Positions 39,364-49,790 of a stretch of 64,000 nt of DNA are shown one piece after another. The first letter of the stretch is position 1; every line of letters starts with the position of its first letter. The notes under the pieces are model-generated. The model was not told where the DNA came from, ran no database searches, and saw only the letters and a program-made list of their open reading frames with translations. Both the position numbers and the translations under genes were made by a program. The stretch comes from Kalmusia sp. IMI 367209 (lineage: Eukaryota; Ascomycota; Dothideomycetes; Pleosporales; Didymosphaeriaceae). The stretch spans positions 1 through 64,000 of the forward strand of contig JAPEUQ010000015.1 in assembly GCA_027946365.1 (NCBI GenBank), read 5' to 3'.

Positions 39364-39433
39364 CCTATTTAATATAGTAATTTATAGTAACTCTAGAGAT
39401 TAGTCAATAGTACTAATATCGGACAACTATAGT
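39364..39433. repeat. Dispersed repeat, partner of 27,544-27,616
   Basis: Same sequence as the copy beside the LTR tip at 27.6 kb, but less mutated ('agtactaatatcggacaact' here, 'agtattaatattagataact' there). Shows that the same element family lies in both AT-rich blocks. Confidence 0.6.
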
Positions 39434-39564
39434 ATATATCTAATACCTATTTTATGTATTTTTATATCCTAATAAACTATATTTAGGATTACTAATTTTA
39501 GTATTCCTCGCTTTAAACCCTCTAGAGTCCTAACCGTAACTGCGACTATAGACTACGTCTTTTT

Positions 39565-40706
39565 CTAGGGTAGAATTTTGCGCGCCATATTGGAGTCATT
39601 CTCTGTATACGCTATAACCGTCCATCGCTTATCAAAAGGCTTGCTCTTGTCCACGAATCGCAAGTCTGTAGAAACACGGATTCGATCGTCGACGGCTTCA
39701 TTCTGAGCACCCGCATGAATTGCATAGGGCGTATGGAATACGACGTCCCCCGCTTCATATTTTCCCTATTCGGTAGCTTAGCTTCGTTTAAGTTCACTGG
39801 CACAAGTCTGCGTACCACAAGCCATCGTTTGTTCCAGTTAAGCCCGAACCTAGACGCGTTCCTATCAAGCCAACCACCAGCCGACATGTTTTTGTTGAAA
39901 GCCGAAATTCTATCTTCATCGGAAAGACCTGCATTGGTTTCGGTGAAATCTTTCTCATACTGTTCCCCAATCTCGCCAGAGTTCTGTAGGTAGATCAAGC
40001 CGCCACCCAGCAGATCCACGTCGCCAATAGGAACCCAGGCCGTCACACTAGTAGGTGGCCCTGCCCTAAGAAATATCTGATCGTAGTGTACGGGCGTGGT
40101 CTCTCCACCAGGCACAGCGCATCGGAGCAGTGATCGAGGCAGACACCATGGCTCTTCGAAATTACAAAGCTGGCCAACGAAAGGCTCCAATATTCGGCCT
40201 ACTTGGTCTTTGAAGTCGAGATAAAATTCCGCGCTGTGGCTTGCTATGGCGTTGTCGACGAATGCGCCTTCATCCTTCAAACCTGCCGCTACCCGCACTG
40301 CGCCTGGAAGCAGGAACTCGCGCCAGTCTGCGCCGGAGAATATGCCGTCCACGGGATCTGTGCCCTCTTTCAACATGTTCGTACCTTCGTTCACCATGGC
40401 AAGATAATCACTCCGGCATTTATGGACCATGTCGCGCTTCAACAGGCCTTTTATCTGTGGATGTTAGTGAAGAGATAGCGAATGACTTGCGAGAGAGCCT
40501 TTCCCAAACCACACCATCGCGCTTCAATCTGCTTCGTAACTCTTCCAGGGGATATCCGAGGAGCAAGGCTCCAGTTGGCCCACGTCTTCAAGCGCACCAC
40601 CGTAACCATGGAGTCTAAGTTTCCTGAAATTCTGTAACCGTGCTTGTTGATCCAATGGGTGCGAGATGAGAGTTTGGGCCCGAAGTGGAGAAACTATAAC
40701 AGACAT
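39565..40706 (-). CDS. PhyH-type Fe(II)/2-oxoglutarate dioxygenase, probable frameshift
   Basis: Phytanoyl-CoA dioxygenase-like oxygenase. Exons 40,706-40,510, 40,454-39,816 and 39,765-39,565; introns 55 bp (weak GTTTGG donor, good CTAAC branch) and 50 bp. Iron ligands are all present: His and Asp in 'TPVHYDQIF' and the distal His in 'TPYAIHAGAQN', followed by the 2-oxoglutarate-type Arg/Ser in 'RIRVSTDLRF'. Exon 1 reads 'LHGYGGALEDVGQLEPCSSD' in one frame and 'GYPLEELRSRLKRDGVV' in another; the switch falls at 'ggatatcc' near 40,545-40,560 and the exon total is not divisible by three. Either a small indel (real or sequencing) or a misread start. It is the first gene of a cluster-like block and lies 593 bp from the regulator gene. 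About 340 aa expected, usual for the family. Confidence 0.78.
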
Positions 40707-41298
40707 GACGAGAAGTTGCGAAATATGTTGTTGGGAGGAAACTAATGATCGAGGTCGTAGGTAGCAAGGCAATAACGTTCTACAAGCAGAGGATGTGGTG
40801 AAGAATTGGAGAAGATCCAAGATATTTATTGACCTCGTCAGTAGCCCCTGGTGTGTTAACTCCGAGTGAACTCTGAAGTAGGGTATGTCGGCTCTACGTG
40901 GTGTTCTTAAGGTGCTTCTCGGGGAGGGAAACGCTTTCCTCTTTAGGTTCCGGGGAACGCCAATTACCTCGTTCGGAAGCGCACTAGCAAATTCCCTACG
41001 TCAACCCCAGGTCTCCTCACGCATACCAAGACGCTCTGCAGCCGGAATTTGCCTTTCGTGTCTTTAGTAGGCGTTTCGTCAGCTCCAATGGCGTTTGTTT
41101 CGATATTCAGATTCGGCAAATTCAGTTAGAGGGTAGCATGTACTCAGAATTTTTAATATTACTTTATGCGGAGAGACTACAGGGTTGCGTGTCCGCGGTG
41201 TTACTTCATCGCAGTGCGACTCGATGAGCTAGCACTCAGGTTCTTCATGGTATCTGCCTTCTCTTCGCGCTTATTGCGCTCCAAGCGCGCTGACTGTG
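40707..41298. other. Intergenic DNA between dioxygenase and regulator genes
   Basis: Both neighbours are on the minus strand, so this is the dioxygenase promoter plus the 3' flank of the regulator. No gene recognised; a 60-codon plus-strand frame at 40,885 has no protein character. Confidence 0.4.
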
Positions 41299-43389
41299 TT
41301 ACACTAAGTCGTTAAATGTTGGCTCATGCCCGAACATGTTCGTCGCATCGAAAAAGAGATTCGACCAAGGCCCGTTGAAGTCGAATTGAAAGTCCTCTGT
41401 GGCTGGTACCTCCTTGAACGACGGCGCGGGTTGAACCGTTTTGGCACCAGGACGAGCAGTAATTTCTCGCAACTCAGTTAGGATCTCAAGATACCGTTGC
41501 CCGACTGGGTCGCCTTCTACTCCGATCGGAAACTGTGTCATCGCCTCTTCGGCGATCTCTCTGATATGATCGGTGTCTGGCCATAGATGGGAATAGGTGT
41601 AGAGTGTGCCAATGGCTGCAAATTGCACATAATTGACGAGCCAGAACACCCGAGAAAAGAGCCCGTGTCTACACAGATAGCGACACTTAGAGACGACCGT
41701 TTTGGCAGCTTCAATAGCCTTGTCATGGCATCTTCGGATCCAGTCCTCCAAGCCAGACGTTTTTTCGGCGTTCGCACCTATGGAATATACGATAAATGGG
41801 CGATAGAGAAGAAGACTTGTATGTGCAAAGGCAAGCTTCAATGTGCACATTTGGCGCTGGATTACGACCGTCATTGCGGAAGGCGGTAACGAACTGAAGT
41901 CCAGATATGACGGGAGATTGTCTTGCCATACAGCTAATCGCTGTTCGAACTCTGCTGCTTCAGCATGCAGATTGGCCATACTCATCGATCTGGCTGTAGG
42001 GCTATAAAATTTTCGCAGTACCTTTCCGAGGATCCGCGCAACGCGAGCGTAATGGACCATAGCTGCTGTCGCACAAAAATCGCTCCCACCTGTAGGCCGA
42101 CACGCAGAGGCGGATATATCCTCGTCGTTAGCCAATGTGCATTCTGCTTGGTCGATGTCGTCGTCATGCAAGGCACATGGACGACCAAATACACTACTGA
42201 GTATCCGATCATTGATATATATTGTCCAGAACAGTCTTTTGCGATACTCATAAGCAACATGATTGTTGTTTTGGACTGCAGATCGGCGGTGCAGGCCTAG
42301 TGCATGTGCATGTCGCACCACGATTCCGAATGACGACCAAGCTTCATGCATGCGTGAGTGGTTCAACAAATAATGCGTTGCACGAAGTCTGGTCTGCAAC
42401 GAAGCGAAGGTGATCTCGCTGCTCTTGTTTTGGAGCTGTTGGTTAGCCATGTCATAAAAGCGGACGCTGTAAAGTATTAGCATTTGCACGGATACAGCAT
42501 CGGCCATGCTCTTTGCGGACCTTGAGGCATAACCACAAAACGTGTTGTTGTGTTTTGAATAGTGTGATCCTAGTGCCATAACCATGTAAACAAGCGCTGC
42601 GTTGTCGGCACTGATCTTTTCTGTCTGAGTGTCGCTGTACAAGCGCTCGTACTGATCAAGCAGACTTCTTTCATGAACGAAGCGCGAGGTTGTGAGACCA
42701 AAGTCGAAGTAATTGCGAACGATATCGTCTGCAATGACTTTTGAAGGTAAGATCGGAGGTAGTGTATCTGATCCCGCCAGGGGATAGTCGGAGAAAAGGA
42801 TCGGAACTGTCGATAAGCTTGCAAGCTTCTGTTTTGTGTAGTGTAGAAAGGCAAACTCCGAAGCGCCGCCATGTATATGTCCGTACTGATCCTCCTGCAG
42901 TTGTTGCTCAGGCGTACCTTCTGTTGGCGGTATTTCAGGTGAAGTTGGTAGGCGCATATCAGGTGAGGTTGGCGTATATAGATCCATTGTCACTAAATTT
43001 CCCTCTAACGATGCGGGTGTCATCGAGCACGTTGCTGCCGGGACCTTCCCAGTCGTGCCCTTCTCTCGCTGTTGGGGCTGCAGTGACTGGCATGTATTGA
43101 CATACTTGGCTTTGCTGTTGGCATCGTATACAAGGATCGTGTCCTGAACACCGAGTCTTCTTCCTACGAAACTCAATACCAATGCGCGTATTTGACACGT
43201 AATTGCAACATACTCCCGACAAGTTACGCAAGCATTCCGGATTTTTGTGAAAGGTGCATTGGCGCCATCATTGTTGGTCGACGCTCGCTTTCTTTTAGTA
43301 GTTCCAATAGTTCGAGGTTTTGTCGACCCTGGGGCATGGTACGGGACAATCTTTAGCGCCGGCGGTCCTCTAGCATTTCGGGGAGACAT
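41299..43389 (-). CDS. Zn2Cys6 fungal-specific transcription factor
   Basis: Nuclear DNA-binding regulator, probably of the surrounding genes. ATG 43,389; a basic N-terminus precedes the zinc cluster, which is split by a 50 bp intron (43,213-43,164, GTATGT donor). Spliced, the Cys spacing is C-x2-C-x6-C-x5-C-x2-C-x6-C (ACVTCREKKTRC / SGHDPCIRCQQQSQVC). The large fungal_trans middle domain is complete: 'RFVHERSLLDQYERLYSD', 'SSFGIVVRHAHALGLHRRSA' and 'RKRLFWTIYINDRILSSVFG'. Between ~43,060 and ~42,990 the frame must shift by one to join the two parts. A 52 bp intron ending 'aaatttag' would do it but needs a poor GTCCCG donor; otherwise it is a 1-2 base indel. Downstream of that, 560+ codons are open. 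Confidence 0.85.
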   Translation of the reverse strand: MSPRNARGPPALKIVPYHAPGSTKPRTIGTTKRKRASTNNDGANAPFTKIRNACVTCREYVAITCQIRALVLSFVGRRLGVQDTILVYDANSKAKYVNTCQSLQPQQREKGTTGKVPAATCSMTPASLEGNLVTMDLYTPTSPDMRLPTSPEIPPTEGTPEQQLQEDQYGHIHGGASEFAFLHYTKQKLASLSTVPILFSDYPLAGSDTLPPILPSKVIADDIVRNYFDFGLTTSRFVHERSLLDQYERLYSDTQTEKISADNAALVYMVMALGSHYSKHNNTFCGYASRSAKSMADAVSVQMLILYSVRFYDMANQQLQNKSSEITFASLQTRLRATHYLLNHSRMHEAWSSFGIVVRHAHALGLHRRSAVQNNNHVAYEYRKRLFWTIYINDRILSSVFGRPCALHDDDIDQAECTLANDEDISASACRPTGGSDFCATAAMVHYARVARILGKVLRKFYSPTARSMSMANLHAEAAEFEQRLAVWQDNLPSYLDFSSLPPSAMTVVIQRQMCTLKLAFAHTSLLLYRPFIVYSIGANAEKTSGLEDWIRRCHDKAIEAAKTVVSKCRYLCRHGLFSRVFWLVNYVQFAAIGTLYTYSHLWPDTDHIREIAEEAMTQFPIGVEGDPVGQRYLEILTELREITARPGAKTVQPAPSFKEVPATEDFQFDFNGPWSNLFFDATNMFGHEPTFNDLV

Positions 43390-43737
43390 CTTCAGAAGAG
43401 GATGGCTTCGGACGAGCGCATGTCCTCTTTAAAGAACCGGGGAGCGCACCTCCCCAGGCTAAGTTAGCGTGCGGGGTACGGCTGTATTGCGGCGACATCC
43501 TCGAAACCGCATGATTGACAGCTGAACGACCTCAAGATTCCTGAATCAACATCACACTTTGATCGTTGCTGACGGCCAGGACAGGGCGACTTTACGCCAC
43601 ATACATACATTCACATATCACCTCTGACGTCATATCTATCGCTCGATGTCGACGTACTACAACTGGTAGCGGAAGCCACTCGAGATCAGTGCTTCCGTGT
43701 GACCATTTCTTCCCGTCGGTCTTTCATTTTCCAGTTT
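43390..43737. other. Intergenic DNA upstream of the regulator gene
   Basis: 348 bp between the regulator start and the 3' end of the MFS relic; must contain the regulator promoter. Nothing else recognised. Confidence 0.4.
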
Positions 43738-45055
43738 TCAATTCTGCTTCCTCAAGTAGACTCGGGCAATAGTAGCCAATCCGATGGCGACAGCAGCAGC
43801 GACTAGATTGACTGTGAAAGCAACGAAGTACCGGGGCACTTAAGAGTACAGACATGGGGTCCAAACATTCGTGGTGTTGCAAACCGAGATGATGAGTGCG
43901 ATCGCAGAAGCCCGCCTGGCTACTTGCTGATTGAGTGTACCCGTGATCCATGAAAGAAGCAAGGTGAATGCAGCGTAGAATGACGGGGGGATTAGCTTCA
44001 TTGCTGTGTATCTTGCGCCGGTATATAGTGTTGAGACAGCAACGATGTTGGCGATCAAAGTTACGACCAACGGAAGGGTAATGTGCCAGTATCTCTCTCC
44101 AGTGCCCTCGGAATGAAAACCAACAATTAGCATGACGATGCAGCAAAGCACAAAAGGAGGCGCTGTCAGAGCGAGAGTGACAGTCCGGCTGTAACCCAGA
44201 GTGGCAACCACGGGCGGGGAAAAATTGGTGACACCAGCCGAAACGAAGATGGCGTAGACTGTAGCAAGGAAGATCCACGTTTTGACGTCTTGAATCGCAA
44301 GTTGTAATCTCCTGAATGCAGAGATCTGGGATCGGTTGTCTGACTGGCCCTGGTCGCTCTCGTAGTTCCAGCGCACCCACATTTTCTCGACCTCCGTCAG
44401 ATTCCATATACTCTCTGTAAAATTTGGCAAGATGAACGCAAAGATGATTGCTATACCGACGGTCGCGACGTCTTCGACGAGAAAGAGCTTTTCATTGAGA
44501 AGTCAGTCAGAGACAACTTGTCAGAATGTCGGGGCCACTTACCCATCTCCATCCTTCCAACCCGTGTTTCCCATGGAGCTCCAGGATCGCAATAGCAAGT
44601 AGCCCTCCAAAAGCATTGCCGAGTTGAGAGCCCGAGTAAAAAAGTGCAGCGCGAAAAGTGTACTGCGTCCAGTTGTAGAAGAGCGAAAGGTAGAACAGCG
44701 CTCCTGGGAAGAAGACCGCCTCGACGAATTCAATAAAAAAACTCGCGACTGCCAGGCCTGCAAAGCTATGTACCCCTATTTGCGCAGCCGAAACTATGTC
44801 CCAGACCGCCGTCGCAGCGCAAACATAGACTGCGGGCCACTTGACTTTCCCTAGCGCCTCCGCTAGAGTTTCGAAGACGCATGCCCCTTTTGGCGACACG
44901 CAAGGCAACGCGCTTGCTCTATGGCAGAAGTAAATTAGAAGATGGACTTTATTAAGTAGGAAGATGAGGCTCAGACCATTACAAGTGCAGGTGAGGACGC
45001 TGAGGATGGGGAGTTTGAAGTGACCGTCGTTCGAAAACTAGGGCGACGTCATTGG
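43738..45055 (-). pseudogene. DAL5/allantoate-permease-like MFS transporter, broken
   Basis: Anion/cation-symporter-type major facilitator. Readable parts: 'VASFFIEFVEAVFFPGALFY', 'TFRAALFYSGSQLGNAFGGL', 'GLEGWRW' and, after a 55 bp intron (44,542-44,488, GTAAGT), LFLVEDVATVGIAIIFAFIL, 'WNLTEVEKMWVRWN' and the C-terminal half with 'NTTNVWTPCLYS'. A TAA at 43,840-43,842 interrupts just before the last helix (PRYFVAFTVNLVAAAVAIGL), which stays in frame to TGA at 43,738. At the 5' end the expected first helices with the LDR-type motif are not intact; only 'LPILSVLTCTCNGLSLIFLL' hints at them around 45,000, and there is no good start. Likely non-functional. Confidence 0.75.
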
Positions 45056-45436
45056 GGGAGGGCAGAGCTCATCACAGGTCCGCACCGAGTTAAAGCTTTC
45101 CAGAAGCGGCAGCGAGATTGTCATAGCTGCTGCACATCAACTACGGCTCTTCTTTTAGTAATTAACGAAAGTTTCATCTCCTGCACGTGCCGCCCAAGCC
45201 AACGAGCTAAACCCAATAATTGCATTTTGATGCCATAGACCGATCGAGCAGGTGACATTCAAGAAACAGACCGCAAGCTACAAGACGGAAGTTGTGAGTG
45301 TAATCTGCATCCAATGCTGCCCTATACTCCCAAACTAGCTACATGACCTCAAACAGAAACTGTTTTCCTGAGAAACACCTTCAGGTTTTGGTAGTCGGAG
45401 CCCTCTTCAAGCAATGTCTTGCCGCTTAGAAAGAAA
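45056..45436. other. Spacer between MFS and acyltransferase relics
   Basis: Both neighbours are minus-strand. A 72-codon plus-strand frame at 45,020 has no recognisable content. Presumably the former MFS promoter. Confidence 0.35.
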
Positions 45437-46917
45437 TCAATTCATCTCATCTGTATCGTGCCACCCGTCATTGTAAGCGACACTTAGACTCAGTTTACCC
45501 TTCCAGCTTACCAAAAACACTCCAAGTCCCGAACCCAACTCCTCCCCTGTGACCCACGGATCTTCAACCTCAAACACCTCATGTTGTGGTTCGATAAGCT
45601 TATCAAGTATTCCCATGCTGCTGACTGAGACCGATAGCGTAGGATTGGGTGGTGGCACCTAAATCGTGCGCGAGGCAGGGACCGCCAAATGAGGTGTTCC
45701 CATCGACCAAAAGGACGGCGCAAGAGCGACAGCATCAATATCGTAGCGGATACTAGAATAATACGTCTTTACACGCTTAGCAATCGACTCGAACTCTTCC
45801 TGCCAACGAGTTTCAGACCATGATTCCTGTGTCGACGACCCAGTAACGTCAATGGCGAGGCTCTCGCTAGAGACTGAGTGATATACCAGTGCAGCATGCT
45901 TTGGCGTCGAAAATTCGCCCTGGCATTCGGATCGCTGGTGTACGAGACCGTAGCCAACGTAGCGTACTTTGCGTGGCTCGGGTTCGCGGCTCTTCAAACT
46001 ACGGAGGAAGACCACGATAGCTGCATGATATACATGTGTGATTATTGCGCCCAGAGCTTTCGTAGCTCGGAGGCACTCAGTGGTAGCGGGTTCTGAGAAT
46101 TTGGCAACGGTTCTCTGATGTTTCCCAGTCACCGCCGTGTCTTTCTTGAACGGAGTCGTCAATAGTTCCGTGTTGGACCTGAGGTTTGCATTTTGTTCGA
46201 TGATATTCTCCAATCTTTGCGACTGTTGACTGGACAGATTTGGCGGAATGGAGGCAGCTACGCGAAGTGCTGGGCTCAGATTAACAGTTTCGTCCCGCAA
46301 TGGCATTGGAGCCCAGGTCGCTGGCTGCTCGTAGGCTTGAGTGATATGCTTCAGCAGATTATTGAGTAGCTGAAGAGTCCCAATTCCATCCATGATGTCA
46401 TGCGGCGATCGAATGACCAGGTCTCTTCGGAGCACCTTGTTTGCCTGTCTACTCTCTAGTTTGGATGCAATGACAAAAAGACTAGGGAGGGGCGGAGCTG
46501 GAGGATCGTAATTGCGAGTCCAGACATGTCTGTCTTGACCGGGATGAACTTCTGCTCTAGCCATTGTCGTACCTGGTCCTCGTTCGAGTCCGCATCTAGA
46601 GCTTTGTATGTTTTTATCCACTTTCCGGTTCCCTGCTCGGATTATACCTTAGATGCTATGGTCGGATGATCGCAGCGAAGTCCCAACCAGGCTTGACGTA
46701 TCGATGCGTCAACCAATGCCTGGACTTCCGGAGTAGTAGTAGCGTCCACGAGTGGCAAAGATATCGAGGTGAAGCCAGTGATCGTAAAGAACATACGGCC
46801 ACTACCCTCATAGGAACTTGCAAGATAGGTGTAAAATCGTTCGGCCTCGTCGATATCTCGTTTCCAATGACCACGCATCGTTTCTCTCCAAGTAAGATTT
46901 GCATATGATCCCGCCAT
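45437..46917 (-). pseudogene. Tri3-like (trichothecene 15-O-acetyltransferase-type) acyltransferase, broken
   Basis: Cytosolic CoA-dependent acyltransferase of the condensation/BAHD-like fold. ATG 46,917 (MAGSYANLTWRET) leads to 'ERFYTYLASSYEGSGRMFFT' and 'QAWLGLRCDHPTIASKV', then TAA (46,642-46,644). The same frame continues 'GTGKWIKTYKALDADSNEDQ', and near 46,520 shifts into the frame carrying 'YDPPAPPLPSLFVIASK', the catalytic H-x3-D-G box (HDIMDG), 'RVAASIPPNL', 'KALGAIITHVYHAAIVVFLR' and 'STPKHAALVYHSVSSESLAI'. A TAG (45,659-45,661) then precedes 'VPPPNPTLSVSVSSMGILDK' and 'DPWVTGEELGSGLGVFLVSW'; TGA at 45,437. Two stops plus one frameshift: a pseudogene unless sequencing is at fault. 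No intron is needed. The family assignment is from memory; acyl donor and acceptor are unknown. Confidence 0.8.
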
Positions 46918-47702
46918 TTCTTTCAGGTTCCTTCGCAGGTAGCGGCAGGTGATCACCGTAAACGAGTCCTGGATGATAGATGAAGAGCGATACCAACAGA
47001 GCTTTCATACATGAAAATTCCATGCTCGCAAGCATGTACATAACAAGCTAGATGATCGACTTGTTATGGTTGGTAGGTGCATTTCTAACCAATGAAGGTC
47101 GACCCCCGCTTTCTTTTCTACGGTAGAACCTCGGAAGACGAGTTATCGTATCCGAAGATCAGCCAATCATTGGACATCATTGCTGGCTTGAATCCCAATA
47201 TGGTAAAACGATCAACCAGCCGTTAGAGTAACTATTCGCCTTGCCCACTACACCGCCCATGGCTGCGGAGAACTGGCTATTGAATACCAAAACTCACAGG
47301 CGTGGACCCTTTTCGAGCTAGCGTCCGTTCAGTTTAGAAGGCTAACCGGAGCGGACAATTGCGAGTTCAAGTTCAAGTTCTTGCTCCCGAAGTATTAAGC
47401 CCAATGGAATTCAACAGGGCATCGTGCGCGGGTAAAAGCGGGGCACGGCCCGTTCACCCAGAAGATGGAAGGACCAGTGAGTCTCTCGTGGTAGACAACG
47501 ACTCTACATAGTGCTGACGCGCAGAATACTGATTGGGAAATTCTGTCAGCTCAGAGGTTACACGAATGACGAACATTCTCCGCACATCATGTTCAGAAAG
47601 GCTGCATTTTCGGTCTGGCCCAATGTCACACAAAATTTCGTATATCATGGGCTAGAAGAGCGGTTTTCGAAACAGTCGTAACCTCTCTTCCAAACGCTTA
47701 TC
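46918..47702. promoter_or_regulatory. Divergent promoter region, acyltransferase / FAD oxidase
   Basis: 785 bp between two genes transcribed away from each other, so a shared control region is plausible. A minus-strand 64-codon frame (47,454-47,648) lies within it but has no recognisable domain. I did not find a clear inverted CGG motif pair for the Zn2Cys6 regulator. Confidence 0.45.
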
Positions 47703-49389
47703 ATGGGATGGTCCGCACAGAGCGTCATGTTTTCGACCAATATGATCTCTCTTCTAGGAAGGACGTCATCACTGCAAGTGCCAGTATCTCAGAAGTTTCA
47801 TTGTGTTCGTACAGTATCCAGTAACCTATAGCTTCAATCCCTTACATACTAACACAGCGAAGTGTGAGATCCTTGAGCAAGCCAGCATTGCTAACATCCT
47901 CTACCCCCATACACCACCCTACACAGACCGTGTCCATTCATACTGGTCCTTAACCTCGCAATTGACCCCCACATGTTTCGTGCAACCAGAGACCACCGAA
48001 GAGGTTTCCCAAGATCGTACGAACCCTTTTCCAGCAAGAAGACTGCAAATTTGCCGTACGAAGCGGCGGACACTCATCCAATGCCGGCGCAAACAACATC
48101 GAAGAAGGCGTCACTATCGACCTAGGTAGGACCAAACCCCTAGTCATAATCCCATACTGACCACGCTCGCAGGCCGCATGAACGCCACCACATACAACCC
48201 CACAACAAAGACAGCCTCACTCTGCCCGGGCGCCCGCTGGCTCGACGTCTACCGCACGCTTGACGCCCTCAATGTCAGCATCCAAGGCGGCGGCATCGGT
48301 TCCATCGGCGTCGGCGGGCTCCTCCTCGGCGGCGGCTTCTCTCCGTACCTGTACGCGCGCGGCTTCGCACTAGACGACATCCTCGCGCACGAAGTCGTAC
48401 TCGCTAACGGCACCGTCGTCTCCGCAACTTCCGATGTGAACGCAGACTTGTACCAGGCGCTCAAGGGCGCCGGCGCGAATAACTTCGGCATCGTCACACG
48501 GTACGACATGCGCACTTTTGAAAGAGTACCGCTATGGAGTGCGTACAGGGAATATAACTCGAGCGAGAGCGTTGACGCAAGGCATATCCGTGCGCTGGAG
48601 CGCTGGACGGATAATCCGGATGCGTATGAGCACGGCTCTGCGTTCGTGTGGTGGACGTATCGTCCGCGGGAGGACAAGACGGTACTCATTTCTGCGCTAT
48701 CTGACACTGCGGGACGAGCTAGACCGCGGTTTTTGGATGAATTTCTTAGTATAAAGGGGTATACGATCGACGAGGAAGGTCTAACGAATATGTCGACTTC
48801 GGCGCAGGCGTTTCAGGCTACGGGGTACAGGTGCGTAGCTTAAATTCTTCTCTCACTTAAGCTTTCGGGAATCGTTACTTATTGTGTGGTCAGAAACATC
48901 TGGTTCACGCTGACTTTTAAGAACGACGGGCGGGTCATCACCAAAGCCGTCGATCTGCACCGGCAATTCGTAGAGGACCTGAAGCAGAATTCCTTAGACG
49001 GCGATTTCGAAACACAGTGCTATTTCCAGCCGTTTCCCGCAGTCATCGGTCAGCGCGGCGCCGAGAAAGGTGGCAACATCCTTGGGATCGAGGATTTAAA
49101 CGACAATGCTGTCGTGCTGCTAGGATCACTTGCCGTTAACGGTGTGGACCAGGAGGCTATGGGTAGACAGAAGATACTCGCGTGGAAGGACGCCGTGGAA
49201 GAGTACAGCAGGAGTGTTGGTGCTTTTGTGAGTTATCGCTATATTAACTATGCGGATGCGTCTCAGGATGTGTTGGCGAGCTATGGGGCGGATAATCTCG
49301 CCAAGATGCGCGCTGTCTCGCAGAAGTATGATCCTGACGGAGTTTTTCTGAAGAGGGTCTCTGGTATCTTCAAATTATCCTCGACTTAA
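47703..49389 (+). CDS. Berberine-bridge-type FAD-linked oxidase, +1 frameshift
   Basis: FAD_binding_4/BBE oxidoreductase, a common tailoring enzyme in fungal clusters. Exons by eye: 47,703-47,808 (tentative), 47,858-48,125, 48,173-48,830 and 48,894-49,389; introns 49, 47 and 63 bp. Landmarks: 'YTDRVHSYWSLTSQLTP', FAD-attachment 'VRSGGHSSNAGANNIEEG', 'GGGIGSIGVGGLLLGGGFSP', 'YLYARGFALDDILAHEVVLA' and a BBE C-terminus 'YGADNLAKMRAVSQKYDPDG'. Around 48,005-48,010 ('gtttcccaag') the frame of 'PETTEEVS' must shift by one base to reach 'KIVRTLFQQEDCKFA'. One extra C in the CCC run explains it and matches the exon total of 1,528 bp (3n+1). The first exon lacks a convincing signal peptide. Stop TAA at 49,387. 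Confidence 0.85.
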
Positions 49390-49685
49390 ATAATGCTACG
49401 GGCTTAACATACTCAATGTTAAAAAAGCGTTTCAGACAAGATATATGATCTGATTCGCATTCGCTGCTAATCCGCGATGCTCGAGTGCCGATGGAAAGTA
49501 TTTGTCCATATTATACTGTATCTATAGTGCAGCCGCTCAGCTCATTACGCGGGTATCCAAGGACTAGATAAACCATTTCCAAATCCTCGATTAGAAAAAA
49601 AAGCGTAACGAGTCTTTCCTACTCCATAGCTTCATGTTTAGCGTGGTAGACACTTAGACTCACCTTAATTATTAAATTACTTTTG
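49390..49685. other. 3' flank of the FAD oxidase, entry into the second isochore
   Basis: Base composition falls steadily; nothing recognised beyond a possible 3' UTR. Confidence 0.35.
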
Positions 49686-49790
49686 ATAAAGTCTATACTA
49701 ATACTAAATATATAAGGTTTTAAAAGATTTTAAAAAATAATTAATACTATTTTATTAAAACTAGTATAGTTATTTAATAAATAGTTTTTA
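49686..49790 (+). repeat. Direct repeat, left copy (partner 56,896-56,995)
   Basis: 'ataaagtctatactaatact' ... 'attttaaaa' ... 'ataattaatactatt' ... 'aaatagttttta' occurs at both ends of the second isochore in the same orientation with transition differences. The copies flank the hAT element at about 300 and 820 bp, so the hAT may have inserted into an older element bounded by these repeats. Confidence 0.6.

Larger units (their letters stand above)
38691..39563. mobile_element. RIP-degraded AT-rich block, family not identified
   Basis: TA-rich DNA between the Myb-like relic and the dioxygenase gene. It contains a nested inverted repeat (39,093-39,117) and the dispersed repeat at 39,364-39,433 also found at 27,544. 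No gene seen. Confidence 0.55.

Noticed and set aside
47454..47648. 64-codon minus-strand frame in the divergent promoter
   Set aside because: No homologous pattern and no splice context; kept as intergenic.
39565..49389. Calling this block a trichothecene cluster
   Set aside because: Only the acyltransferase is Tri3-like; there is no trichodiene synthase or P450 in the window, and the family is broad.
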